From Bdellovibrionaceae bacterium UBA2316 (GTDB lineage: Bacteria > Bdellovibrionota > Bdellovibrionia > Bdellovibrionales > Bdellovibrionaceae), in the NCBI GenBank assembly GCA_002345205.1, contig DDVI01000117.1, positions 32,372-96,371 of the forward strand: 64,000 nt of DNA, read 5' to 3'. Made by a program: the position numbers and the translations under genes. Positions within the stretch are counted from its first letter, which is position 1. Each line of letters starts with the position of its first letter. Shown here in pieces: positions 45,082 to 54,511 of this stretch. The notes under the pieces are model-generated. The model did not search any database, was not told where the DNA came from, and saw nothing but the letters and a program-made list of their open reading frames with translations.

Positions 45082-46353
45082 CTATGAATTCATCCACCAA
45101 GAATTTTTTGATTCCACATTCGGGCCAACTAAGGCACCCGACAGCAAATCCAACTCTAAGTGATGTTCTAAGTATTCGTGAACAGAATCCACGCTAATTT
45201 TTGAAATCATTTTCTGAATATCTGTAACGGTTTTTGGTTTTTGAAAAATCAATTCATTGATTGCGATACTATTCATGCGATTTTCAACATCATCTGAACC
45301 AAGCAGAATTGCGCCTTTGATTTGGCTTTTAAAAAACTCGACTTCTTTTTTATTCAAACCTTGAGTTTTTAGTTTTCGCAGTTCCTTTTCTGTCGTGGAG
45401 ACTAGCTCTTTCAACTTTTTCCCATCGCAGGCAGCTTGAATCGTGATAAACCCACAATCAGACATCGTGTGCAGCTGACTGTGGATGGAATATGCCAAAC
45501 CTTTTGTTTCACGTACGCTTTGAAATAAACGAGACGTCATCCCGCCACCCAAAACTGAGTTGATAATAAAGGCTTCCATTCGCAAATCATCGCGGAATGA
45601 GGCCGCTGGTAGCGCCATCAATACATGAGTTTGCTCGGCGTCTTTATTTTTAGCCGTTTTTGATTTCGTGAAAATAGGACGATTAGTACCTAATCGCGGA
45701 ATATTGTGTTTAACTTTACGTTTTTTTAAATTTTTATTTAGAAAATCAACAATACGATCGTGATCTAAATTACCCGCACAACTAATAACCAAGTTCGAAC
45801 CCTGATAGTTATCATGGTAGTAATTGTAAACATCAGACTCTTTAAAACCATACACAGTTTTGATAGAACCTAAAATAGGTTTGCCCACATTGTGACCCTT
45901 GTAGACAGGTTCTAATAAGTAATCGTAAATGATATCATCTGGCTGATCTTCGCTCATGGCGATTTCTTGAATGATGACGTTCTTTTCGTTCTTGAAGTCT
46001 TTTTTTGAAAACTTCATATTTGAAACCAAATCTACCAAAACATCGAGCGCCGTTTTCCAATCATCTTTTAAGACCAAACCATGGAAACACGTGTGTTCTT
46101 TGCTCGTGAACGCATTCAGATCACCGCCCAACGCTTCTAGTGATTTAGCAATATCAAATGCCGTTCTTTTTTTTGTACCTTTAAATACGATATGTTCTAA
46201 GAAATGAGTAATACCAGATAGTTTTTCTGTTTCGTACCGTGAACCGACATCCACCCAAACGCCAACAGAAAAGGCCTGCGCCGTAGAGTGGTGCTCTGTA
46301 ACCAGCGTGGCACCACTCTCTAGCAAAGTTTTTTTATATTTTGGGATAGGCAT
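45082..46353 (-). CDS. M16-family zinc peptidase
   Basis: 423 aa. Inverted zinc motif HFLEH (His50, Glu53, His54) with the distal Glu in NVIIQEIAM near residue 130. The C-terminal half has the matching inactive domain with GGGMTSRLFQSVRETKGLAYSI. This is the PqqL/mitochondrial-processing-peptidase-like group often found next to pnp. No signal peptide, so probably cytoplasmic. It starts 6 bases after the pnp stop and precedes dut by 16 bases, suggesting one operon. Confidence 0.9.
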   Translation of the reverse strand: MPIPKYKKTLLESGATLVTEHHSTAQAFSVGVWVDVGSRYETEKLSGITHFLEHIVFKGTKKRTAFDIAKSLEALGGDLNAFTSKEHTCFHGLVLKDDWKTALDVLVDLVSNMKFSKKDFKNEKNVIIQEIAMSEDQPDDIIYDYLLEPVYKGHNVGKPILGSIKTVYGFKESDVYNYYHDNYQGSNLVISCAGNLDHDRIVDFLNKNLKKRKVKHNIPRLGTNRPIFTKSKTAKNKDAEQTHVLMALPAASFRDDLRMEAFIINSVLGGGMTSRLFQSVRETKGLAYSIHSQLHTMSDCGFITIQAACDGKKLKELVSTTEKELRKLKTQGLNKKEVEFFKSQIKGAILLGSDDVENRMNSIAINELIFQKPKTVTDIQKMISKISVDSVHEYLEHHLELDLLSGALVGPNVESKNSWWMNS

Positions 46354-46359
46354 TCGAGA

Positions 46360-48453
46360 TTATTGCAACAAAGCTTTACGAGACAGCTTGATACGGCCGG
46401 CTCTATCAACTTCAAGGACTTTTACGTCGATCATTTCGCCCTCTTTAAGGACATCAGTGACTTGCTTAATACGCTCGTTAGCGATTTCAGAAATATGCAA
46501 TAGACCTTGAGTTCCACCGAAAATTTCTACGAACGCACCGAATTCAGCGATTTTAACTACGCGACCTTTGTACGTTTTGCCGACTTCAGCTTCCGCACAA
46601 ATATCGTTGATCATTTGGATCGCTTTTTTAGTAGCCTCAGGATCACTTGATGCTACATGGATTGTTCCATCGTCTTCGATTTCGATCTTAACGCCAGTAG
46701 CTTCCGTGATACCACGGATAACCTTACCACCCGCTCCAATAACTTCGCGGATTTTGTCTGGTTTAATTTTAAGAGTTTCAATTCTTGGAGCGAAATCAGA
46801 AATCTGACCACGTGGCGCTTTGATGACTTTTTCCATTTCTGCTAAAATATGCAGTCGACCAACGCGCGCTTGTTCTAGAGCTTGCTCCATCACTTCGAAT
46901 GATACCGAGTCAATTTTGATATCCATTTGAAGAGCGGTGATACCTGTAGACGTACCTGCGACTTTGAAATCCATATCACCTAAATGATCTTCATCACCCA
47001 GGATATCGCTGAGCACTGCGTATTTGTTGCCTTCTTTGATCAAGCCCATTGCGATACCCGCAACATTGCCTTTGATCTGAACACCCGCATCAAGAAGCGC
47101 GAGTGTACCTGAGCACACGGTACCCATTGATGATGAACCGTTACTTTCAAGAACCTCACTCACCACACGGATTGTGTATGGGAAATTAGCTTGATCAGGA
47201 ATTACTGGTTTAAGAGCGCGTTCTGCCAAGTTACCGTGACCGATTTCACGGCGACCTTGACCACCGAAACGACCCACTTCACCTACCGAATACGGAGGGA
47301 AGTTGTAGTGCAACATGAACTTACGCTTAATAGTTCCATGAAGAGCATCAACGGATTGTTCATCATCGCCAGTACCTAATGTAACTGTACCTAATACTTG
47401 GGTTTCACCACGAGTAAATAAGCCAGATCCATGCGCACGAGGTAAGAACCCTACTTCGTTAGAAATTGGACGTACCGTTTTAGTGTCACGACCATCTAAA
47501 CGGATTTTATTTTCCAAAATAAGAGAACGAGATACTTTGTACTTTACGTCTTCAACAATCGTGTTTAGGTCTTTAGCGCGTTCTGCTTTCAAGTCTTTAT
47601 CAGTGATTGATTCAACATACGCAGTATGGGCTTTATCGTAAGCTTCATCAACGGCTGCATAACGTTCCATTTTTTCTTTTACCTGGAAGGCCTTTTGGAT
47701 TTCCGGAGTTAAGAAAGATTCAACGTTAGCACGGAATGTTTCATCGATTTTTTTAGCTTCGAACTTACGTTTTGCTTTTGAGCCGGTTTTTTCACGTAAT
47801 TCATCTTGTGCATTTAATAGAGGTTGCAACGCTTCGTGAGCAAATTTTAAAGCGCCTAATACAGCCGCTTCATTTACGAACTTAGTTTCGCCTTCCACCA
47901 TTAAAATACCATTACGAGTTCCTGCAACGATCACGTCTAAATCCGATTTTTCCATTTGTTGTGGAGTCGGGTTAGCAATGAAGTGACCATCGATACGACC
48001 TACTTGGATCGCCGCCGTAGGACCACCAAATGGGATATCAGAAATATGTAATGCAGATGAGGCACCTAGCGATGCTAGAATTTCAATTGGAAATGAACCG
48101 TCAGCGCTTAATACGGTCGCTACAACTTGAGTTTCATTTCTGTAACCCTCTGGGAAACTTGGTCTTAACGGTCTATCGATCAGGCGAGCGATTAAAACTT
48201 GCTCTGTGCTGGGTTTGCTTTCGCGTTTGAAGTATCCACCTGGAATTTTACCAGTGGCGTAGAATTTTTCTTGGTATTCAACAGTTAAAGGAAAGAAATC
48301 AACTGTTGCGGCTTCTTTTTTAGAAACGGCTGTTACAAGTACGATATTGTTTCCGCATGTAACCAGGGTCGATCCATCTGCCTGCTTGGCCATTCTTCCT
48401 GTTTCAATAGTGATTTGTTTACCACCAACAGAAGTTGTTACGGTCGTCTTCAT
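46360..48453 (-). CDS. pnp: Polyribonucleotide nucleotidyltransferase (PNPase)
   Basis: 697 aa from the ATG at 48453, with GGAG upstream. 3'-to-5' phosphorolytic RNase of mRNA decay. Two RNase PH domains (GRMAKQADGSTLV at the start; GRDTKTVRPISNEVGFLPRAHGSGLFTRGETQ in the second), then KH (IREVIGAGGKVIRGI) and S1 (GKTYKGRVVKIAEFGAFVEIF) RNA-binding domains. All usual parts are present and in order. It follows rpsO by 95 bases, as in E. coli. Confidence 0.97.
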   Translation of the reverse strand: MKTTVTTSVGGKQITIETGRMAKQADGSTLVTCGNNIVLVTAVSKKEAATVDFFPLTVEYQEKFYATGKIPGGYFKRESKPSTEQVLIARLIDRPLRPSFPEGYRNETQVVATVLSADGSFPIEILASLGASSALHISDIPFGGPTAAIQVGRIDGHFIANPTPQQMEKSDLDVIVAGTRNGILMVEGETKFVNEAAVLGALKFAHEALQPLLNAQDELREKTGSKAKRKFEAKKIDETFRANVESFLTPEIQKAFQVKEKMERYAAVDEAYDKAHTAYVESITDKDLKAERAKDLNTIVEDVKYKVSRSLILENKIRLDGRDTKTVRPISNEVGFLPRAHGSGLFTRGETQVLGTVTLGTGDDEQSVDALHGTIKRKFMLHYNFPPYSVGEVGRFGGQGRREIGHGNLAERALKPVIPDQANFPYTIRVVSEVLESNGSSSMGTVCSGTLALLDAGVQIKGNVAGIAMGLIKEGNKYAVLSDILGDEDHLGDMDFKVAGTSTGITALQMDIKIDSVSFEVMEQALEQARVGRLHILAEMEKVIKAPRGQISDFAPRIETLKIKPDKIREVIGAGGKVIRGITEATGVKIEIEDDGTIHVASSDPEATKKAIQMINDICAEAEVGKTYKGRVVKIAEFGAFVEIFGGTQGLLHISEIANERIKQVTDVLKEGEMIDVKVLEVDRAGRIKLSRKALLQ

Positions 48454-48548
48454 CAAAACTCCTTTTTGAGATTGATGACTCTAAGTTTTTTTCTTTTTGA
48501 CTCAGAGTCTAATTGTTTTTCTTTTGGAATATTATTTTTTTAGAACGA

Positions 48549-48818
48549 TTACTTTCTGATTTCTAGATCAACCAAGATTTGGCTGTATTTCTTAGCATCA
48601 GTTCTTTTTAGGTAATCTAGTAACTTACGACGTTGGTTAACTGCAGTAACAAGACCCTTTTTAGAGTGATTGTCTTTTTTGTGAGTCAAAAAGTGTTGAG
48701 TTAAGTGACTGATTTTTTCAGTTAGTAACGCGATTTGAATTTCGCTTGAACCTGTGTCTGATTCATTTCTTCTGAATGCTTTTAAAATTTGCGCTTTTAC
48801 TTGCTTGTGGACTGCCAT
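48549..48818 (-). CDS. rpsO: Ribosomal protein S15
   Basis: 89 aa from the ATG at 48818, with GGGAGACTTTA before. The normal S15 length and the signature SDTGSSEIQIALLTEKI and DNHSKKGL are clear. Binds 16S rRNA in the central domain. It has its own strong promoter just upstream and is followed by pnp. Confidence 0.97.
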   Translation of the reverse strand: MAVHKQVKAQILKAFRRNESDTGSSEIQIALLTEKISHLTQHFLTHKKDNHSKKGLVTAVNQRRKLLDYLKRTDAKKYSQILVDLEIRK

Positions 48819-48835
48819 TAAAGTCTCCCTTTGTA

Positions 48836-48864
48836 TGTATACGAATATACGGTTAAAATGCCAA
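48836..48864 (-). promoter_or_regulatory. Probable rpsO promoter
   Basis: Read leftward: TTGGCA (48864-48859), 17-base spacer, TATACA (48841-48836). The implied leader is only about 10-12 bases, ending in the ribosome-binding site. Confidence 0.6.
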
Positions 48865-48925
48865 ATGAGCGTCATGGCTGACGGATCTTTAGCAGTTAAA
48901 GGGATAAACTGAATCGCATGTTAGG

Positions 48926-50056
48926 TCAATTAGAAAGCATTCCGGATGGACAGATATACTCGAGTTTAATATTACCAGTAGGCAGCCCGCCTTTGAAATA
49001 AACAATGTTACCTTCGATCTTTTCGACTTCAACTTTTTCGGTTCCATCGTGCTTTATACCGAATTTATACTTTTTAGCGACAGAATCATAAGCCGGAGAG
49101 CAGTCCAGAGTCAGAGTTTTCACTAAATCTTTGATTTTTTCACTCATAAACTGCAACTGACTGCCATAATCTTTAGCACACACACTGCCCTTGACCCCAT
49201 TAGTGGCTTTAGACAGGGTCTCGTAGGCGATTCCATAGCTCTCGTTGTCACTTTGGCTTAAACAATCCGCATCACCTTCGTTCACTACAATGGAATGAAA
49301 TTGAAACTTTTTCATAGGCCAATTCGATTTAAGGTACTTAACCAGTTCCTCTGGCTTATTACGCTTTTGAACAACCGTAACTCCATTTTTATCTTCATAC
49401 GGAGTTTCATCAGCATCAGTTAAAAACACAACATTCAAAGATGCATCGGTTCTCATAAACGGTGTTTTACTGTTTTTTTGGCGTTCAAGAAAACGATACG
49501 TAGCATAGATCCCTTGCTCATACGGAGAGCCTGATTCGCGTCTTTGAATAACATTTGAAAATGACGCTTCCGCATCGGTAGATTTTGAATCTATGTAGTT
49601 AACTCCATTTTGAATTTCTTGCAGCTGACCGTCACTGAAGGAATAATCCGCATCGTCTACATCTGTGGTGATGACACCGACTTTCCAATTAATTTGCATT
49701 AAACTTTTGATGAACAATGGAAATCGAGCCGACATATTACTTTGTTCATCTTCCATTGAAACTGAATTATCTACCACAAACAAAATATCGGCCTTTAGTG
49801 TTTCCGAGAGGGTAATTGTTTTTTCATATTTAGTTAACAAAGGCTCTGATTGGGTCGGCGGATTCACTGGTGGACGAACAATCGGAGCTACTGGCGCACC
49901 TGGATCCGGAGTCGTTCCCAGCCCATCATTTTCCCCGACCGATGACGATGGCAATTGAGCCATGCGAATCTCACCTGGTTGACCGCAATTATTAAAGGCC
50001 ACCATCAGTAATAGAAGGAAAATATTTATAAACAATAAACTTGCTTTACGTCTCAC
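48926..50056 (-). CDS. Lipoprotein with von Willebrand factor A domain
   Basis: 376 aa. Signal and lipobox-like FNN-Cys24 point to a lipid anchor. After a Pro/Gly-rich linker, residues about 95-290 form a VWA domain beginning DILFVVDNSVSM, which has the DxSxS metal-ion site; a later TDADETP may supply the second Asp. VWA domains bind protein partners through that metal. No family name assigned. It sits between truB and rpsO, breaking an otherwise translation-related series, with 190 bases on its upstream side. Confidence 0.8.
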   Translation of the reverse strand: MRRKASLLFINIFLLLLMVAFNNCGQPGEIRMAQLPSSSVGENDGLGTTPDPGAPVAPIVRPPVNPPTQSEPLLTKYEKTITLSETLKADILFVVDNSVSMEDEQSNMSARFPLFIKSLMQINWKVGVITTDVDDADYSFSDGQLQEIQNGVNYIDSKSTDAEASFSNVIQRRESGSPYEQGIYATYRFLERQKNSKTPFMRTDASLNVVFLTDADETPYEDKNGVTVVQKRNKPEELVKYLKSNWPMKKFQFHSIVVNEGDADCLSQSDNESYGIAYETLSKATNGVKGSVCAKDYGSQLQFMSEKIKDLVKTLTLDCSPAYDSVAKKYKFGIKHDGTEKVEVEKIEGNIVYFKGGLPTGNIKLEYICPSGMLSN

Positions 50057-50114
50057 ACCAGACTGCTCGGCTGTAATTACAGAAAGGTTTAGTGGTCCAG
50101 GATAGAAACTTATT

Positions 50115-50134
50115 GTTTCCTGACAGCAGGAAAC
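50115..50134. other. Perfect 8-base hairpin upstream of the VWA lipoprotein gene
   Basis: GTTTCCTG (50115-50122) and CAGGAAAC (50127-50134) are perfect inverted copies with a 4-base loop. No T-run follows on either strand, so it is not a classical terminator. It lies between truB and the lipoprotein gene, about 60 bases before the latter. Confidence 0.4.
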
Positions 50135-50245
50135 CCTGAACTGGAGCGAAAGTTTTGAAAACTGTGACTAACTTCAACATCTTCCAAAACATTAAATTCG
50201 AATATTTTTTATTTCTAATGTTCTGTCGAAATCTTTGCCAGAGGC

Positions 50246-51187
50246 TTAAGACGCCACAAATACCCTATTAACGGAAATTTTTGCCGGTATGAACGAGCTA
50301 TCTACATTCAAAATCGCCACTAGATGCGTCTCTAGAAAACAGAAAAGGAACCCGGTTGTGTTCAGTTTCAATATACGATCACTCAGCGAATAGGATACTA
50401 ATCCGCTTCTAAGCTTATTGGCCTCAGTCGCATCCAACGCCAGAGTTTGGTAATTTTCTAATGCCTGCCAAGACGTAAGAAAAAAAGATTTCCCCTGAAC
50501 ATCGACAGGCACAGTTTGACGTAACTCATCCAAGGAAATAGCCTTACTCAAGGAATAACTACCGATATCCAAGCGACGCAGTTGAACCATCGTTGCGCCC
50601 ACACCCAAGGTTTTACCTAGACAGTGAATCCAGGAACGCACAAATGAACCTTTAGAGCACCAAAACTCAACAGTCACCTCAGGCAAATTTATATTCAGAA
50701 TTTTAACATCCCAAAAATTCATGTCTTTCAGTGGACCTTCAAAATTCTCCATCGAATCATCATTGCGAGCAATATCGTATAGCTTCTGGCCATTTATCTT
50801 TTTTGCAGAGTACATAGGAATTGGCAAAACCTGCTTGCCTGAAAACTGCAGAACAGCTTTATTTACCGTATCCACATCGACTGTCTTATCTGACGTTTTT
50901 AAAACCTTGCCGGTAATATCCCAAGTGTCGGTTTCCACACCAAGTTTTAAAGTTAACTGATACCGCTTATCTGACCCCATCAAGTAGTCTGACAATTTAA
51001 CAGCTTCACCGACCAAACACACTAGCAGCCCATCCGCCAAGGGATCCAGCGTACCGATATGGCCAACTTGTTTATCTTTAACTATTTTACGTAAACTAAA
51101 GACCACATCATGAGACGTCACCCCAGTTTCTTTGTGGATCAGAAAAATACCATTGAGCTTACTATTTTGAGAGGACTTATTATTCAT
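50246..51187 (-). CDS. truB: tRNA pseudouridine(55) synthase
   Basis: 313 aa from the ATG at 51187, which overlaps the rbfA stop by 8 bases. TruB forms the T-loop pseudouridine in almost all tRNAs. The catalytic motif GHIGTLDPLADGLL places the nucleophile at Asp48. YSAKKINGQKLYDIAR is also characteristic. Standard order after infB and rbfA. Confidence 0.95.
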   Translation of the reverse strand: MNNKSSQNSKLNGIFLIHKETGVTSHDVVFSLRKIVKDKQVGHIGTLDPLADGLLVCLVGEAVKLSDYLMGSDKRYQLTLKLGVETDTWDITGKVLKTSDKTVDVDTVNKAVLQFSGKQVLPIPMYSAKKINGQKLYDIARNDDSMENFEGPLKDMNFWDVKILNINLPEVTVEFWCSKGSFVRSWIHCLGKTLGVGATMVQLRRLDIGSYSLSKAISLDELRQTVPVDVQGKSFFLTSWQALENYQTLALDATEANKLRSGLVSYSLSDRILKLNTTGFLFCFLETHLVAILNVDSSFIPAKISVNRVFVAS

Positions 51188-51581
51188 CGTCAGATTTGTT
51201 CTGACGAGATAATTCATTTAGAAGCTTATCAACCTTCATTACTTTTTCAACCGAACGATCGTGGAAAAAACTAACTTTAGGAGTAAAACGAAGTTTTAAT
51301 TCTTTGGCGATATGATGCTGGAATTCATGTGCGTGCTCGTTCAAAAGCTCTTCTGTTTCTTCTGCGGCGCTTTCGTCTACATGATCAGCGCCCGTTCCAC
51401 CCTTAGGTAGAACGGTAAAGTAAACTTTTGCGAATTTTAAATCTGCAGAAACAACCGTGCGACTCAGCGTAATGAATAGATCTAACGGTTCAGAAAATCC
51501 GTTGATAAGGTACATACCCAGTACCGCTTGAATTTCCTTTTCCACCATCTGAACTCGTCGCTTGTCGCCTGTTTTTTTCAT
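51180..51581 (-). CDS. rbfA: Ribosome-binding factor A
   Basis: 133 aa. RbfA helps mature the 30S subunit. It starts with RRVQMVEKEIQAVLGMYLINGF and has the KH-like fold pattern VSADLKFAKVYFTVLP ... ELKLRFTPKVSFFHDRSVEK. The C-terminal tail is acidic (NKSDDE). It is 3 bases after infB and overlaps truB. Confidence 0.93.
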   Translation of the reverse strand: MKKTGDKRRVQMVEKEIQAVLGMYLINGFSEPLDLFITLSRTVVSADLKFAKVYFTVLPKGGTGADHVDESAAEETEELLNEHAHEFQHHIAKELKLRFTPKVSFFHDRSVEKVMKVDKLLNELSRQNKSDDE

Positions 51582-51584
51582 GAA

Positions 51585-54464
51585 CTAGGGATTCGTTTCT
51601 AAAGTAAGTTCTTTACGAATTTCTTCTTTAATAAAGGCTTCAATTTGATCACCGACTTTTACGTCGTTGTAGTTTTCAATTCCGATACCGCATTCGAAAC
51701 CTTCAGCCACCTCTTTAGCGTCATCTTTGAAACGTTTTAATGAACCAATCTTTCCTTCATAAATGATCTTACCAGCGCGTAGTAGACGCACTTGATTTGA
51801 TCTTTGGATCTTCCCATCTAGAACAAAAGTACCAGCGATAGTTCCAATTTTTGGAACACTGAATGTATTACGAACTTCTGCGCGACCCATGACTTTTTCT
51901 ACGATATCTGGAGTCAACAAGCCCGACATTGCTTTTTTGATATCATCCATTAATTCGTAAACGATTGTGTACGAACGAATTTCGATACCAAGTTGCTTAG
52001 CTTTTGCTTGCGCGCCCAAATCAGGACGTACGTTGAAACCAATAATAATACCTTTAGACGTTTGTGCTAGCAATACGTCAGATTCAGTGATTCCACCGAC
52101 CGCCGCATGAAGTACGCGAGTTTTAACTTCTTTAGATACAAGTTTAGCTAGCATTCCTTGAATAGCTTCAAGTGACCCATGAACGTCAGTTTTTAAAATA
52201 ATCGCAAGTTCTTTAACATCGCCTTTGTTCACTTTTGCAAAGATATCATCCAATGTTAATTTTGCTTTTGAAGCATTCGCTAATGCATGAGCTTGCTCAC
52301 GACGGATAGCCGACACTTTTTCAACTTGCTCTTCAGATTGAAGAACGTCGAATCGGTCACCCGCATTTGACGTATCATCCAAACCTAAAACTTCCACTGG
52401 TAAACCAGGCCCCATAGATTGCTTACGCTCACCACGGTCGTTCGTTAAACTCTTCACGCGGCCTTTAACCACACCCGCAACGATATGATCACCGACTTTA
52501 ATTGTTCCGTCTTTAATTAATAAAGTCGCAACAGAGCCTTTACCTTTTTCAACTTTAGACTCAATTACGATTCCAGTGGCTGACCGTTTTGGATTGGCTT
52601 TCAAATCCCCGATTTCAGCTACCAACGAGATCTGCTCTAGAAGTTCTTTAATACCTTCTTTTTTCAAAGCCGATACTGGGCAGAAAATTGTAGTACCGCC
52701 CCACTCTTCAGGGACTAATTCGAATTCAGTTAGTTGCTGTTTAATACGGTCTGGATTGGCACCCGGCTTATCCATTTTATTGATCGCCACAATGATTGGC
52801 ACACCTGCTGATTTAGCATGGTTGATGGCTTCAGCCGTTTGAGGCATTAAACCGTCATCCGCCGCAACCACGATAACCGCGATATCCGTTGCATTCGCAC
52901 CCCGTGCACGCATGGCTGTAAACGCCTCATGGCCCGGAGTATCCAAGAACGTGATACTTTTACCGTCTTCAAGTGTTACGTTGTACGCACCGATATGCTG
53001 AGTGATACCACCTGCTTCACCTTGAGCTACGTTGGCTTTTCTAATTACATCTAATAAAGATGTTTTTCCATGATCAACGTGACCCATGATTGTGACTACT
53101 GGCGGTCTAATAATTTTTTCAGCATTTAAGTCACCAAATGCATACTCACCTAATACGTCTTCCGCTGAACGTTTTACGTTTTGCGCTTCCCAGCCAAATT
53201 CCGGAATGATCAACGCCAACGTATCAAAATCTAATTCCGAATTCATGTTAGCTTGAACACCATTCTTCATCAGAACTTTGATCAACTGAGGAGCTTTAAT
53301 CCCCATTTCCATACACGCATCCGCTACTTTCATCGCACCGTAAACTTTAAGAATACGTTTTGATGCTTTAGCTGTTGTTAATTGTGTTTTCATTGCATCG
53401 CGATCAAGAGTGCCCTTTTTCTTCTTAGGCTGGAAAACCATTTCACGTTTTCTAAATTCAACCGGATTGAAGTTGTTTTGCGCCTCTTCTGCTTCTTTTT
53501 CCTTAGCGTTAGTACTGGTGTTAGCCCCTGCCGGGCCACCTTCAATACGCTTAGTCTTTTTGTCGAAGTTTTTCTTACCCTTATTTGTATCATCGTATAT
53601 TTCCGTTGGAGGCAATACAGCCGGAGCCGAAGAGAATCCCGGACGTAACGTACGATTTTGAATGCCACCTGGACGAGGAGGTCTTGGGCCAGAGCTCGCA
53701 CCTGCGCCGCCGCTGTTATTATATCCACCCGTACGCTGACCACCACCTTCACGAGGAGGCGCTTGCACGCGAGATAAATCCATACGACCAATAATATTAC
53801 GACGAGGCTGAGGCGTTGACGAAACACCACTTGAACCCACAGAAACTTCTTTCTTTCTTGCCACACCAGCTGTTGTTTGTGCTGTTGCGGCTTGTGTTGG
53901 CGTTGTCGCCGTTTTAACTTCCGGAGTTGAAACTGTTTTAGTTTCAACCGCTGGAGTTACTGTTTTTTGAGGAACCACTGTTTCTGGCTCCACCGTTTCA
54001 ACCGGTTCTTCAACTTCCACTGGACGTGATTTTGTCACGACTTCAGGGAATACCGGTTTATTTTTCGGCTCTTCAATTTTAGTTTCCACAACCGGTGTTT
54101 CAACCGGAGCCACTTTTTTAATGATTCGAGCCGCACCTGGCTTCGCCGGCGGAAGAATTTCTTCATCTGAGTCTTTAGATTTTCTACGAACAACTTGAGA
54201 CTTAGCTTCTTTAGATGGAGCAGCGTCTTCGTCCTTCGCAGGAGCGGCTTTTTTTGCTACTTTCCGAGTCGCTGTTTTCTTTGGCTTTTCGGCCTCAGAT
54301 TCACCGCCGCCTTTAAGTTTGATCTTTATTTGCTCAAGAACTTCTGGTTCAAGCTCTGCCATGTGACTCTTAACAGGAATCTGCCACTCACGGATTTTAT
54401 CCATCAGGGCTAGCGGAGTCATTCCAATTTCTTTTGCGAATTCAAAAACCTTAGGGTTCGTCAC
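51585..54464 (-). CDS. infB: Translation initiation factor IF-2
   Basis: 959 aa from a GTG with AAGGAT upstream. GTPase that places fMet-tRNA on the ribosome. The N-terminal IF2N domain begins VFEFAKEIGMTPLALMDKIREW, then about 300 residues of Ala/Pro/Lys/Thr-rich linker, a second IF2N-like segment (about 375-430), the G domain (GHVDHGKTSLLD, DTPGHEAF, NKMD) and the C-terminal domains. The long linker explains the large spurious frames in this stretch. Confidence 0.97.
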   Translation of the reverse strand: MTNPKVFEFAKEIGMTPLALMDKIREWQIPVKSHMAELEPEVLEQIKIKLKGGGESEAEKPKKTATRKVAKKAAPAKDEDAAPSKEAKSQVVRRKSKDSDEEILPPAKPGAARIIKKVAPVETPVVETKIEEPKNKPVFPEVVTKSRPVEVEEPVETVEPETVVPQKTVTPAVETKTVSTPEVKTATTPTQAATAQTTAGVARKKEVSVGSSGVSSTPQPRRNIIGRMDLSRVQAPPREGGGQRTGGYNNSGGAGASSGPRPPRPGGIQNRTLRPGFSSAPAVLPPTEIYDDTNKGKKNFDKKTKRIEGGPAGANTSTNAKEKEAEEAQNNFNPVEFRKREMVFQPKKKKGTLDRDAMKTQLTTAKASKRILKVYGAMKVADACMEMGIKAPQLIKVLMKNGVQANMNSELDFDTLALIIPEFGWEAQNVKRSAEDVLGEYAFGDLNAEKIIRPPVVTIMGHVDHGKTSLLDVIRKANVAQGEAGGITQHIGAYNVTLEDGKSITFLDTPGHEAFTAMRARGANATDIAVIVVAADDGLMPQTAEAINHAKSAGVPIIVAINKMDKPGANPDRIKQQLTEFELVPEEWGGTTIFCPVSALKKEGIKELLEQISLVAEIGDLKANPKRSATGIVIESKVEKGKGSVATLLIKDGTIKVGDHIVAGVVKGRVKSLTNDRGERKQSMGPGLPVEVLGLDDTSNAGDRFDVLQSEEQVEKVSAIRREQAHALANASKAKLTLDDIFAKVNKGDVKELAIILKTDVHGSLEAIQGMLAKLVSKEVKTRVLHAAVGGITESDVLLAQTSKGIIIGFNVRPDLGAQAKAKQLGIEIRSYTIVYELMDDIKKAMSGLLTPDIVEKVMGRAEVRNTFSVPKIGTIAGTFVLDGKIQRSNQVRLLRAGKIIYEGKIGSLKRFKDDAKEVAEGFECGIGIENYNDVKVGDQIEAFIKEEIRKELTLETNP

Positions 54465-54511
54465 AAATAATTATCCTTTACTTTTTATTCTGCCGGCAAT
54501 TGCCAACACTG

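Noticed and set aside
48456..48548. Terminator between rpsO and pnp
   Set aside because: Only a 5-base GACTC/GAGTC dyad was found and it is not followed by T's on the leftward strand; a processing hairpin is possible but unsupported.
53390..53947. 185-codon frame inside infB, same strand
   Set aside because: It is an alternate frame of the Pro/Ala/Thr-rich IF-2 linker, with Lys/Arg/Gln/Val-biased composition and no independent signals.
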